Positions 27,013 through 34,846 of a DNA stretch of 64,000 nucleotides are shown piece by piece. The stretch lies in NCBI GenBank assembly GCA_027488335.1, contig JAIYBU010000039.1, positions 1-64,000 on the forward strand, given 5' to 3'. Under the pieces are notes generated by a model. That model was not told where the DNA came from and searched no databases. It saw nothing but the letters and a program-made list of their open reading frames with translations. A program made the translations under genes and the position numbers. Position 1 is the stretch's first letter, and every line of letters starts with the position of its first letter. Origin of the DNA: Cytophagaceae bacterium. Lineage in GTDB: Bacteria > Bacteroidota > Bacteroidia > Cytophagales > Spirosomataceae.

Positions 27013-27776
27013 ATTCTCATCGGAATGCCTTTTTCTTTTAGGTAATTTTTTAATTCTGGAATACCGATTTCTTTGAAGTGAAAAATACTTGCGGCTAAAC
27101 CTGCATCGGCTTTCCCTGTTGTGAAAACATCATAGAAATGCTCCATCGAACCAGCACCACCCGACGCAATGATTGGGATATTTGAATTTTCGGAGATTTC
27201 GGCCGTTAATTCAATGGCAAAACCTGCTTTTGTGCCATCTGCATCCATCGAAGTCAATAAAATTTCACCTGCACCACGGTCTTCTACTTCTTTTGCCCAA
27301 GCAATTGTTCTTAATTCGGTTGGTTTTCGGCCTCCATGTGTATGTACGATATGCTCGTAGCCATTGGTTTGTTCAATATAACGAGTATCAATGGCCACAA
27401 CAATACATTGTGAGCCAAATTCCAGAGCTAATTCATTGATTAATTGAGGATTACGCACCGCCGATGAGTTGATAGAAACTTTATCGGCTCCTGCGTTTAA
27501 AAGCTTAGAAACATCAGCAACTGAACCGATTCCACCGCCTACACAAAAGGGAATATTGATAGTATGGGCAACTCTACGCACTAAATCGAGGAGGGTTTTA
27601 CGTTCTTCGACGGTGGCAGTAATATCAAGAAACACTAATTCGTCAGCTCCTTGACGAGCGTATTCGGCACCGAGTTCTACGGGGTCGCCTGCATCACGAA
27701 GGTTTACGAAATTAGTACCTTTGACGGTGCGACCATCTTTTATATCTAAACAAGGTATGATTCTTTTTGTAAGCAT
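27009..27776 (-). CDS. hisF: Imidazole glycerol phosphate synthase subunit HisF
   Basis: A 255-residue (beta/alpha)8 barrel with normal length for the family. It uses ammonia from HisH to convert PRFAR to imidazole glycerol phosphate and AICAR. The catalytic aspartates are in place: D11 ([11 protein letters not shown]) and D130 ([10 protein letters not shown]). Phosphate-binding loops are [10 protein letters not shown] and [10 protein letters not shown]. HisH is encoded about 3.3 kb upstream on the same strand, separated from hisF by the ATPase/HNH module, hisA and a GNAT gene. The start follows the GNAT stop by 24 nt, so it is probably the last gene of the operon. Confidence 0.97.
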   Translation of the reverse strand: MLTKRIIPCLDIKDGRTVKGTNFVNLRDAGDPVELGAEYARQGADELVFLDITATVEERKTLLDLVRRVAHTINIPFCVGGGIGSVADVSKLLNAGADKVSINSSAVRNPQLINELALEFGSQCIVVAIDTRYIEQTNGYEHIVHTHGGRKPTELRTIAWAKEVEDRGAGEILLTSMDADGTKAGFAIELTAEISENSNIPIIASGGAGSMEHFYDVFTTGKADAGLAASIFHFKEIGIPELKNYLKEKGIPMRI

Positions 27777-27800
27777 TTTCTTTTACAATTATCAAGCGAG

Positions 27801-28244
27801 CTACTGCTCATTATAAATATTTGGTCGAGCAATTTGCATCATTGAATCGGGGTTATCCAGAGGAGTAAAGCCGAATTGTGCATAAAGTCCGTGGGCATCA
27901 CGAGTAGCGAGCATCCAACGACGAAGCCCTTGTAAATCAGGCTGTTGTGTAATACATTCCATCAACCATTTTGAGATACCTTTACCTCTTTCGCTCTCTA
28001 AAACAAAAACATCGGCTAAGTAAGCAAAAGTAGCATAATCAGAAATGATGCGGGCATAGCCTACCTGCTTTCCAGCTTTATAAATACCAAAAGTCGTGGA
28101 ATGTTCGGCGGCACGCTTTACGATTTCCATCGGAATATTAGGCGACCAATAGCTTGTCGATAAAAAGCCATGAATTACATCGAATTGTAATTTGGTTTTA
28201 TCGGTGCTGATGGTGTATTCGTCTTTTTGGTATTCGTAAATCAT
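27801..28244 (-). CDS. GNAT-family N-acetyltransferase
   Basis: A 147-residue single-domain GNAT protein. YARIISDYATFAYLADVFV is the beta4 region, and ESERGKGISKWLMECI contains the acetyl-CoA pyrophosphate loop (R/Q-x-x-G-x-G/A form). LRRWMLATRDAHGLYAQFGFTPL is the typical C-terminal YxxxGF motif. The acceptor is unknown; such proteins acetylate amines on small molecules or proteins in the cytosol. It sits between hisA and hisF, but there is no sequence link to histidine synthesis, so the placement may simply reflect operon accretion. Confidence 0.9.
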   Translation of the reverse strand: MIYEYQKDEYTISTDKTKLQFDVIHGFLSTSYWSPNIPMEIVKRAAEHSTTFGIYKAGKQVGYARIISDYATFAYLADVFVLESERGKGISKWLMECITQQPDLQGLRRWMLATRDAHGLYAQFGFTPLDNPDSMMQIARPNIYNEQ

Positions 28245-28314
28245 TATGGAACGCTGATTTTTATTACTACTTCAACAATGACAAGATTGGACGCAACTCA
28301 GATACAAGCCTGTT

Positions 28315-29040
28315 CTACAAGAATCTCTTTTCTATCTCCTTCAACGTAACACGACCTTCATAAATAGCTTTACCTACGATTACGCCAAAGATATTGAGTT
28401 CGGCCAAATCTTCGAGGTCTTGCATTGAACTCACGCCACCACTCGCAATTACTTGTAAATCAGGAAATTGCCCTTGCATTTTTTTGTATAAATCAACCGA
28501 AGGGCCTTGCAAAAGTCCATCTTTGGCTACATCGGTGCTGATGGTATATTTTACGCCTTTGGCAATCCATTCTCCGATAAAATCATACACCCAAACGCCC
28601 GAATCTTCTTCCCAACCACTTACCGCAATTTTTTCGTTGCGAGCATCAGCTCCTAAAATGATTGATTCGCTCCCAAAACGTTTGAGCCATTCTTCAAATA
28701 ATACTGGATTTTTGATGGCGATGCTTCCACCCGTAACTTGCTTTGCTCCGCAATCAAAAGCCAAGCGAATATCGTCATCCGATTGCACACCTCCGCCAAA
28801 ATCAATGTGAAGATTGGTTGTTGAAGCAATGGTTTCGAGAACTTTGGCGTTGGTGATTTTTTTATTTTTCGCTCCATCTAAATCAACCAAATGAAGGCGT
28901 TTGATGCCCGCATCTTCAAACATTTTGGCTACTTCGACTGGATTTTCGTTGTAAGTTTTTTTCTGAGAATAATCACCTTGTGTAAGCCTTACGCATTTAC
29001 CGTCGATGATGTCAATGGCTGGAATGATTTGAAAATTCAT
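28315..29040 (-). CDS. hisA: ProFAR isomerase HisA
   Basis: A 241-residue (beta/alpha)8 barrel converting ProFAR to PRFAR in histidine synthesis. The start is the ATG at 29040 (MNFQIIPAIDIIDGKCVRL), seven codons inside the longest open frame, because it begins at the conserved family N-terminus. The catalytic aspartates are D10 (PAIDIIDGK) and D132 (GADARNEK). Phosphate loops are DFGGGVQSDDD and VIASGGVSSMQDL. Its ATG overlaps the TGA of the upstream HNH nuclease gene (ATGA), which suggests that hisA translation is coupled to the inserted defence-like module. The original partner upstream would be hisH, now 2 kb away. Confidence 0.96.
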   Translation of the reverse strand: MNFQIIPAIDIIDGKCVRLTQGDYSQKKTYNENPVEVAKMFEDAGIKRLHLVDLDGAKNKKITNAKVLETIASTTNLHIDFGGGVQSDDDIRLAFDCGAKQVTGGSIAIKNPVLFEEWLKRFGSESIILGADARNEKIAVSGWEEDSGVWVYDFIGEWIAKGVKYTISTDVAKDGLLQGPSVDLYKKMQGQFPDLQVIASGGVSSMQDLEDLAELNIFGVIVGKAIYEGRVTLKEIEKRFL

Positions 29041-29789
29041 GAGATTACGTCTAATGCACAAAATTTTAATTGTTGTTCTAATTCTTTAAATTCATCATCC
29101 CATAAATCGTTTTTAATCAATAGGTTTTTGATGATTTCATAATCATTATCGTGAAGAATATAAGATGCAACTACTGAACTATATTCTGCTTTTGGGGTGC
29201 CTTCGTGGAATAAATTCCTTAATTTTCTTATAATTTTATTCTTTTTGACGGTTGTCTTATTTGTTGAATCATCATATTCTTCTAAATCTTTGCTTATTTC
29301 TTCTAAGCGTTCAACAGCATAGTTCCCGATTTCAAATCGTTTGTTTACCCACAAATTAGTATCGTTCAAATTTAAAACTTCTATCGTTGTGTTACCAATT
29401 TCATCTTTACCTTTGAAACGATACGCCCTGAATGCCAAATGCTTCTTAGGGTCATCGAAGCGTGGGTTGATTATGGGTTCGATTTTGGTATCATGGTCTA
29501 ACTTTGCTTTATTTACAGCAGAAGAAATAGGTAGAAGGTTTTCCCATTTTAGAACTTCATCAGGATAAATAGATTTTGGATAAAAATGCTCTACTTCAAG
29601 ATATTTGCCTTCTTCAACTAACTTACACTCCGAAAAACAGCATTTTCCCTCTGACATAGCCAAAAGTTGTTTACTGATATATTCTTTTTTCCAAACAGCT
29701 TTATCGGTTAACTTAAATTCTTCCGTCAACTGTTCAATCAATTCGTCTGTAAGTTCAGTAGGAGCGGGTAAGTCTTTAATTTTTATCAT
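29037..29789 (-). CDS. HNH endonuclease, PtuB-like partner of the upstream ATPase
   Basis: A 250-residue protein with an HNH nuclease core. KCCFSECKLVEEGKYLEVEH places cysteines C50/C51/C55 ahead of the EVEHFYPKS motif (E67, catalytic H68), followed by WENLLPISSAVNKAK (N84, N93), as in the TIGR02646/PtuB group. The downstream IEPIINPRFDDPKKHLAFRA also fits that group. The second CxxC found in many HNH proteins at the ISSAVN position is missing. Its ATG overlaps the ATPase stop and its stop overlaps the hisA start, both as ATGA. In Septu-type systems the ATPase senses infection and the HNH protein cuts nucleic acid. No reverse transcriptase is nearby, so a retron is unlikely. Confidence 0.82.
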   Translation of the reverse strand: MIKIKDLPAPTELTDELIEQLTEEFKLTDKAVWKKEYISKQLLAMSEGKCCFSECKLVEEGKYLEVEHFYPKSIYPDEVLKWENLLPISSAVNKAKLDHDTKIEPIINPRFDDPKKHLAFRAYRFKGKDEIGNTTIEVLNLNDTNLWVNKRFEIGNYAVERLEEISKDLEEYDDSTNKTTVKKNKIIRKLRNLFHEGTPKAEYSSVVASYILHDNDYEIIKNLLIKNDLWDDEFKELEQQLKFCALDVIS

Positions 29790-31024
29790 GCAAAAGTCGA
29801 AGCAGGTAAAGGTGCAATTGAGCCAAGTTGAAGTTTTAGTAATTTTCGCTGACTGCTTGTTGGATGTAAGATTTTATTCAACTCATCAAAAGCGGACTTT
29901 GCTTTTTTATAATTTTCTTCATCTATTCCTGTCTCAAATTGTTTCAGGAAACTTAAATAAGTATCCGAAAGCGTTTTTTCTCCTAAACCCATCAAATCTT
30001 GAAGAATTTCCTCAACTGTCCAGCCTTGAAAAGTGCCAAATTCTTGCCTGATGTGGGTGTTTTCTTTGTCTTTTTCTAAGATAATTAAGTTTACATCTTC
30101 GGCAGACTGGACAATGAGCGGGCTATGAGCCGTTACGATAAACTGTACATTTGGAAAAACCCCACTTAGATATTTAATGATTTTTCGTTGCCAATCTGGG
30201 TGCAAATGCAAGTCTATTTCATCAACTAAACAAATTGCAGCACCGTGTAGTGGGTTTTCTAATTTATGGAAACGCTCAAACATTTTTTTTGCTAAATCAA
30301 CCACCCAAACCATTGTAGATTGATAACCATATCCGAGTTCACGTAAACGAACTTTTCCATAATCAGTATGAAAAAGAGCATAATTTTGAACTGTGTTTTC
30401 TTTTGTCTCGGAAATAAGCTCTATTTCATGAACATCGGGTAGCAAATCACTCGTTAGTATTTCTTTAACTTTGCTAAGCAACTTTTGAGAGTTTTTATCT
30501 CCTTTAGAAGCAACCAAATCTAACTGAAATAACCATTCTTCTGGATTTGTGTATCTTACATCATCTTGGAAAATGCCGTCTAAGTATTCTTTTTCTATTT
30601 CAACATTTGAAAGATTTGTTTCAGAGATTTTCCGAGAAATGCCGTAACCAAAAAACAATAAGTTGTTTATAAAATAATCATCACCATAAGGTGTTGCAGC
30701 AGAAAGGTACATTTTATTGTTTTCACCTCTGATACTCCAAACTACGCCAGATATAAATCTATTGAAAGAAGAGTTTATCAGAAAACTACTTTTTAATTCT
30801 TTGAAAATTGTTCCTTTAGGATAGTAGTACTCGTTTCCTTTTCTTAAATCTAAAGATGCTAATATTTTTAAAATTGTAGTTTTTCCAGTATTATTATTTC
30901 CTAAAATAACATTCCATTGTTGAGGTTCTCCATTAGGTTTGGCAAAAGAAATTTTGTGTGTTCCTTTAAAACACTTTACGTCAGTAATTTTAACTTCTTC
31001 AAAATAAACCCCGTCTTTTGTCAT
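29786..31024 (-). CDS. AAA/ABC-type ATPase, PtuA-like defence protein
   Basis: A 412-residue SMC/RecF-like ATPase. The Walker A motif is GNNNTGKTT (42-50), the signature-like region is LRELGYGYQS (227-236), Walker B is AICLVDEIDLHLHP (D268, E269), and a conserved switch-like histidine is in FIVTAHSPLIVQSAED (H300). There is no TOPRIM domain, so it is not an OLD nuclease. The C-terminal ~90 residues are a helical region. Paired with an HNH protein by a 4-nt overlap, it matches the PtuA/PtuB (Septu) gene layout, in which the ATPase forms an oligomer that controls the nuclease. It starts 36 nt after hisH. Other AAA-HNH defence families cannot be excluded by eye. Confidence 0.85.
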   Translation of the reverse strand: MTKDGVYFEEVKITDVKCFKGTHKISFAKPNGEPQQWNVILGNNNTGKTTILKILASLDLRKGNEYYYPKGTIFKELKSSFLINSSFNRFISGVVWSIRGENNKMYLSAATPYGDDYFINNLLFFGYGISRKISETNLSNVEIEKEYLDGIFQDDVRYTNPEEWLFQLDLVASKGDKNSQKLLSKVKEILTSDLLPDVHEIELISETKENTVQNYALFHTDYGKVRLRELGYGYQSTMVWVVDLAKKMFERFHKLENPLHGAAICLVDEIDLHLHPDWQRKIIKYLSGVFPNVQFIVTAHSPLIVQSAEDVNLIILEKDKENTHIRQEFGTFQGWTVEEILQDLMGLGEKTLSDTYLSFLKQFETGIDEENYKKAKSAFDELNKILHPTSSQRKLLKLQLGSIAPLPASTFA

Positions 31025-31060
31025 TTTTGAGTATGATTATTGGGTAAAGATAACTAAAAA

Positions 31061-31651
31061 TCAAATCTCCAAGAAATTCTTAAAAATCTGTTCGCCTACG
31101 TCACCGCTGATTTCGGAGTGAAACTGTGCTGCAAAGAAATTGTCTCGCTGCAACATCGCCGAATATTCCAAAATATAATCCGTTTTGGCTACCGTATAAT
31201 CGCAAAGTGGAGCATAATATCCGTGATTATAATAGACATATTCGCTTTCTCGCAAACCTTTCAAAAGCGGATTTGGCTGGTCGGCTGTAATATTATTCCA
31301 ACCTGTTTGTGGAACTTTAAAGCCTTTTACTCTCGGAAATTTTAAGATTGGAATATCAAAAACTCCCAAACATTCGGTATTATTTTCTTCGGATGATTGG
31401 CAAAGAAGCTGCATTCCTACGCACGTTCCGAGAAATGGTTGTTTAAGCGTTGGAATTACTTTATCCAAACCGTTTTCTCGTAAACTTTTCATGGCAGTTG
31501 AAGCCTCGCCTACACCTGGGAAAATGATTCGTTCGGCAGAGCGAATCACCTCTGCATTATCAGAAAGCTCATAGCTTGCACCGATACGCTCAAGGGCATA
31601 CATAACCGATTGTACATTGCCTGCGTTATATTTGATAATTACTACTTTCAA
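31061..31651 (-). CDS. hisH: Imidazole glycerol phosphate synthase glutaminase subunit HisH
   Basis: A 196-residue class I glutamine amidotransferase. The nucleophile is C77 (FLGTCVGMQLLCQ) and the triad is completed by H178 and E180 (AAQFHSEISG). The PGVGEAS oxyanion strand is also present. It supplies ammonia to HisF. It is the first gene of the minus-strand his cluster visible here; no other his genes lie upstream because the dgt gene points the other way. A TAGATTTG -7 box is found 88 nt upstream. Confidence 0.96.
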   Translation of the reverse strand: MKVVIIKYNAGNVQSVMYALERIGASYELSDNAEVIRSAERIIFPGVGEASTAMKSLRENGLDKVIPTLKQPFLGTCVGMQLLCQSSEENNTECLGVFDIPILKFPRVKGFKVPQTGWNNITADQPNPLLKGLRESEYVYYNHGYYAPLCDYTVAKTDYILEYSAMLQRDNFFAAQFHSEISGDVGEQIFKNFLEI

Positions 31652-31670
31652 AATCGAATGAGTGAATGAG

Positions 31671-31869
31671 TGAATGATAGAACGAGTGCCGCAGTGGAGC
31701 TGAATATTAAGTCAACTTCACACTTTCTTAAGATTATACAAATCTAAACTTATCGGTAGATAAAATGCTATTTTTATTAAAAAAGCCATACTTTATCTTT
31801 ATTTTGTTTAATATATTGTTGTTTTTTCAAAAATATTCAGCTCCACTACGGTACTCGTTCTATCATTCA
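31671..31869. repeat. Long inverted repeat (38-bp arms) between hisH and dgt
   Basis: The arms at 31671-31708 and 31832-31869 match as inverted repeats at 36 of 38 positions and enclose 123 bp of AT-rich sequence. The left arm follows a short GAGTGAAT tandem repeat. No coding capacity is seen inside. This could be a MITE-like element or a paired promoter/terminator structure shared by the divergent hisH and dgt genes. Confidence 0.7.
31739..31746 (-). promoter_or_regulatory. -7 box candidate for hisH
   Basis: On the minus strand the sequence reads TAGATTTG, a full match to TAnnTTTG, 88 nt upstream of the hisH start. It lies between the two arms of the long inverted repeat. No good -33 element is seen at 17-23 bp spacing. 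Confidence 0.4.
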
Positions 31870-31923
31870 TTGTATCTCATTTGCTCATTGGTTATCTTGC
31901 AACGAAATTTCACCACCCAAAAC

Positions 31924-33285
31924 ATGAATTGGCAAACTCTTTTCTCTAATAAACGACTCGGTGCCGAACACCGCAACGCCCACGAAAATTTCCGCACTGA
32001 CTATATGCGAGATTACGACCGATTGATTTTTTCGTCGCAGTTTCGTCGTTTGCAAAACAAGACCCAAGTGTTTCCATTGCCTGGAGCTGTTTTTGTACAT
32101 AATCGCCTGACTCACAGTTTAGAAGTGGCATCGGTTGGACGCTCGCTCGGGAAAGCAATTGGCGAAAAAATCGTTGAAAAATACGAAAGTGAACTGAACC
32201 AAGAGGCTATAGAGTTTTATAAATTTGAACTTTCGGCGGTGGTCATGACGGCCTGTATTGCTCACGATATTGGTAATCCGCCTTTCGGACATTCGGGCGA
32301 AGAAGCCATTCGTACTTATTTTAGAGAATTGGAAGGTGAAAAACTCAAATTTCTGACTGAAAACCTAACTGAAAACCAATTCAACGATTTTAAATGGTTT
32401 GAAGGCAATGCCAATGCGTTTCGAATTCTGACAACAATTTTTAATCAAAGTAATCTTAATCTTACTTACGCAACTTTGGCTTCTATCATTAAATATCCTG
32501 CCGATTCGACGAGTGGATTTAAGAAGAAAAGTTTTATTTCGGCCAAAAAATCGGGCTTTTTTGATGCCGAAAGTGAGTTTTATCAACGAATTGCAACCGA
32601 ACTGAATATCAATGCTTTGAATGACGAAAAAACAGTTTTTGCTCGCCATCCGTTTGTGTTTTTGGTAGAAGCAGCCGATGATATTTGTTACCGAATCATC
32701 GACCTCGAAGATGCTCACCGACTCAATATTATTTCGATTCAAGAAGCACGAGATTTGCTCGAACCTTTCTTTGAAGATAGAGCAGGAAAAAGGCCGATTA
32801 AAGAATTGGTTGATGATGTGGAAGATGATAAGCAGAAACTTTCTTTTTTGCGAGCTATGCTCATCGGAAAATTAGTAGCAAAATGCACCGAAATTTTCTT
32901 TGAATACGAAGTCCAATTACTCGATGGCTCACTCAATAAGCCTTTGATTGACCTTTTAGATGAAAAAACTACTTCTTTAATCAAAAAAATAGATGAAATT
33001 TCGGTCAAGAAGATTTACAACGACAAGTCGGTGATTGAAATCGAAATTGCAGGTTATCATATTATTGGTGGATTATTGAAGGAATTTGTCTCGGCCGTTT
33101 TACAGCCCGACACGGCCAAATCACGAAAATTATTGCAGTTGATTCCGAGCCAATACGGTATTACGAAGGGCGGCGATGTTTACCAGAATATTCTTGCGGT
33201 AGTTGATTTTATATCGGGCATGACCGATTTGTTTGCCATTGACCTTTATCGAAAAATTACAGGGATTCAGATTCCGCAGTTGTAG
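31924..33285 (+). CDS. dgt: dGTP triphosphohydrolase
   Basis: A 453-residue HD-domain dNTPase that splits dGTP into deoxyguanosine and triphosphate. The start is the ATG at 31924 (MNWQTLFSNKRLG); the open frame continues 53 codons upstream, but that part is AT-rich intergenic sequence and includes an inverted-repeat arm. Metal-binding residues are H64 (NRLTHSLEVASVGRSLG), H114-D115 (ACIAHDIGNPPFGHSGEEAI) and a later Asp (EAADDICYRIIDLEDAH). The family RDYDRLIFSSQFRRLQNKTQV motif is also present. The enzyme works in the cytosol on nucleotide pools and can limit phage DNA synthesis; its neighbour across the inverted repeat is the his/defence cluster, but linkage is not proven. Confidence 0.95.
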   Translation: MNWQTLFSNKRLGAEHRNAHENFRTDYMRDYDRLIFSSQFRRLQNKTQVFPLPGAVFVHNRLTHSLEVASVGRSLGKAIGEKIVEKYESELNQEAIEFYKFELSAVVMTACIAHDIGNPPFGHSGEEAIRTYFRELEGEKLKFLTENLTENQFNDFKWFEGNANAFRILTTIFNQSNLNLTYATLASIIKYPADSTSGFKKKSFISAKKSGFFDAESEFYQRIATELNINALNDEKTVFARHPFVFLVEAADDICYRIIDLEDAHRLNIISIQEARDLLEPFFEDRAGKRPIKELVDDVEDDKQKLSFLRAMLIGKLVAKCTEIFFEYEVQLLDGSLNKPLIDLLDEKTTSLIKKIDEISVKKIYNDKSVIEIEIAGYHIIGGLLKEFVSAVLQPDTAKSRKLLQLIPSQYGITKGGDVYQNILAVVDFISGMTDLFAIDLYRKITGIQIPQL

Positions 33286-33338
33286 AATAGTCCACGGTCT
33301 TCTGTCGATAGTCCGGCTATTTGCGATGAACTAAGTGT

Positions 33339-33375
33339 GCCATACTTACTTCGCAATTTATAAAATTAAGGAACT
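33339..33375. repeat. Imperfect palindrome downstream of dgt
   Basis: TTGCGATGAACTAAGTG and CATACTTACTTCGCAA can fold with a few mismatches. The centre GTGTGCCA recurs in the hairpin at 58467-58512, suggesting a worn dispersed repeat. There is no T-tract, so a role as a terminator is doubtful. Confidence 0.35.
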
Positions 33376-33426
33376 TCAAAAGCGAAAAAAACTGTTGTTT
33401 TTATATCAAACAAGAAAATTACCCGA

Positions 33427-34677
33427 ATGAAGCAAACCAAAGACCCTTACGCAGCCCTCCGTTTTCCCGAATTTAGGTATTTTATTTCGGCTCAATTTCT
33501 GTTTACGGTTGCGGTTTTGGTACAAGAAGTTGTCATCAGTTTTTATTTGTACGAAATCACCCACGACCCACTTTCATTGGGTTTAATTGGGCTTTTTGAG
33601 GCAATTCCATACATTTCTTTGGCACTTTTTGGGGGATATTTTGCCGACCGAGGCGATAAAAAACGCATTATTCAGATTTGTTATGGTGTTATTGTGCTTT
33701 GTTCTTTCTTGCTCCTTTGGGTTACTTATCCAACGGCTAATCATTCGTTTGATATTGCTCAAATAAAATTTGTTGTCTATCTGACTGTCTTCATATTAGG
33801 CATTGCCCGTGGGTTTTATGGCCCATCTTGGTCATCGCTCAAACCTTTTTTGGTTCCCGCCGAACATTATCCAAATTCTGCTTCGTGGAGCAGCCAATTT
33901 TGGCAATCGGGTATGATTTTAGGGCCAGCATCAGCGGGTTTTTTATATAGTTGGTTAGGCTTAACTAACACACTTATTTTGGTAATCGTTTTGTTTGCTA
34001 TCGCTTTTGTTTTAGTAAGTCTGATTTCTAAAAAGCCTATTCAGCAGTCGGCTACTCATCAAAATGTATTTCAGAGTTTGAAAGAAGGAATTGATTTTGT
34101 ACGTAAAAATCGAATTTTATTTTACGCCATTTTACTTGATATGTTTTCGGTACTTTTTGGTGGTGTAATCGCTATTTTACCAGTTTTTGCCAAAGATGTG
34201 CTACACGTTGGTGCTGAAGGGTTAGGCATTTTGCGAGCCGCCCCAGGTATTGGTGCCGTACTGACAATGCTCGGAACTGCCTATTTTCCGCCAACTCGCC
34301 AAGCATGGCGAAATATGCTTATCGGTGTGGCTGGCTTCGGCGTAGCAACGATAGTTTTTGCACTTTCTACCAACTTTTGGTTGTCGGCAGGGGCTTTATT
34401 CCTAACTGGGGCTTTCGATAGTATCAGCGTAATTGTGCGTCAGACAATCTTGCAGGTACTACCACCCGACGAAATGCGTGGGCGTGTGAGTGGCGTAAAC
34501 GGTATTTTTGTGAGTTGTTCCAACGAACTCGGTGCTTTTGAATCGGGTTTGGCTGCCAAGTTTTTTGGAGCGGTTCCTTCGGTGATTTTCGGGGGGGTAA
34601 TGACCTTAGTCTTTGCAACAATTATCTTCTTCCGTTCGGGCGACCTTTTTGATGTTAAATTGGAGAAGAAAGCATAG
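33427..34677 (+). CDS. MFS transporter (EntS/LmrP-like drug or siderophore efflux type)
   Basis: A 416-residue major facilitator with about twelve hydrophobic segments. The loop 2-3 motif GGYFADRGDKKRI is the MFS motif A. FPEFRYFISAQFLF at the start and LPPDEMRGRVSGVNGIF near residue 345 are typical of the MFS_3 (PF05977) group that includes enterobactin exporter EntS. The substrate cannot be assigned. It stands alone between dgt and the HHH-barrel protein and is followed by a compact hairpin. Confidence 0.9.
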   Translation: MKQTKDPYAALRFPEFRYFISAQFLFTVAVLVQEVVISFYLYEITHDPLSLGLIGLFEAIPYISLALFGGYFADRGDKKRIIQICYGVIVLCSFLLLWVTYPTANHSFDIAQIKFVVYLTVFILGIARGFYGPSWSSLKPFLVPAEHYPNSASWSSQFWQSGMILGPASAGFLYSWLGLTNTLILVIVLFAIAFVLVSLISKKPIQQSATHQNVFQSLKEGIDFVRKNRILFYAILLDMFSVLFGGVIAILPVFAKDVLHVGAEGLGILRAAPGIGAVLTMLGTAYFPPTRQAWRNMLIGVAGFGVATIVFALSTNFWLSAGALFLTGAFDSISVIVRQTILQVLPPDEMRGRVSGVNGIFVSCSNELGAFESGLAAKFFGAVPSVIFGGVMTLVFATIIFFRSGDLFDVKLEKKA

Positions 34678-34700
34678 ATTAAATGAAAGGTTTAATCAAA

Positions 34701-34724
34701 ATTTGCCGAATCAATTCGGCAAAT
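34701..34724 (+). terminator. Hairpin downstream of the MFS gene
   Basis: A perfect 10-bp stem (ATTTGCCGAA / TTCGGCAAAT) with a TCAA loop starts 23 nt after the stop codon. The 3' side is A-rich rather than T-rich, so termination strength is uncertain. Confidence 0.5.
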
Positions 34725-34816
34725 AAAACTCATATCCTTTGTTATTTTATGTCGTTCAATTTATTGACTGATTTCAAGAAAATCTTCCATTTTATGTAAT
34801 TTATATCAAAAAAGTC

Positions 34817-34824
34817 TATTTTTG
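34817..34824 (+). promoter_or_regulatory. -7 box for the HHH-barrel gene
   Basis: TATTTTTG fits TAnnTTTG 23 nt before the ATG. The same TATTTTTGTGC string occurs upstream of gldB at 49539, which supports it as a real promoter element. The -33 region is not obvious. Confidence 0.5.
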
Positions 34825-34846
34825 TGCAAGACGAAAAACGACTTGC

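Noticed and set aside
29786-31024. ATPase considered as an OLD-family nuclease or retron component
   Set aside because: No TOPRIM acidic motifs after the ATPase core and no reverse transcriptase in the neighbourhood.
31765-31923. N-terminal extension of dgt by 53 residues
   Set aside because: The extension is AT-rich intergenic sequence with an inverted-repeat arm; the family start is MNWQ at 31924.
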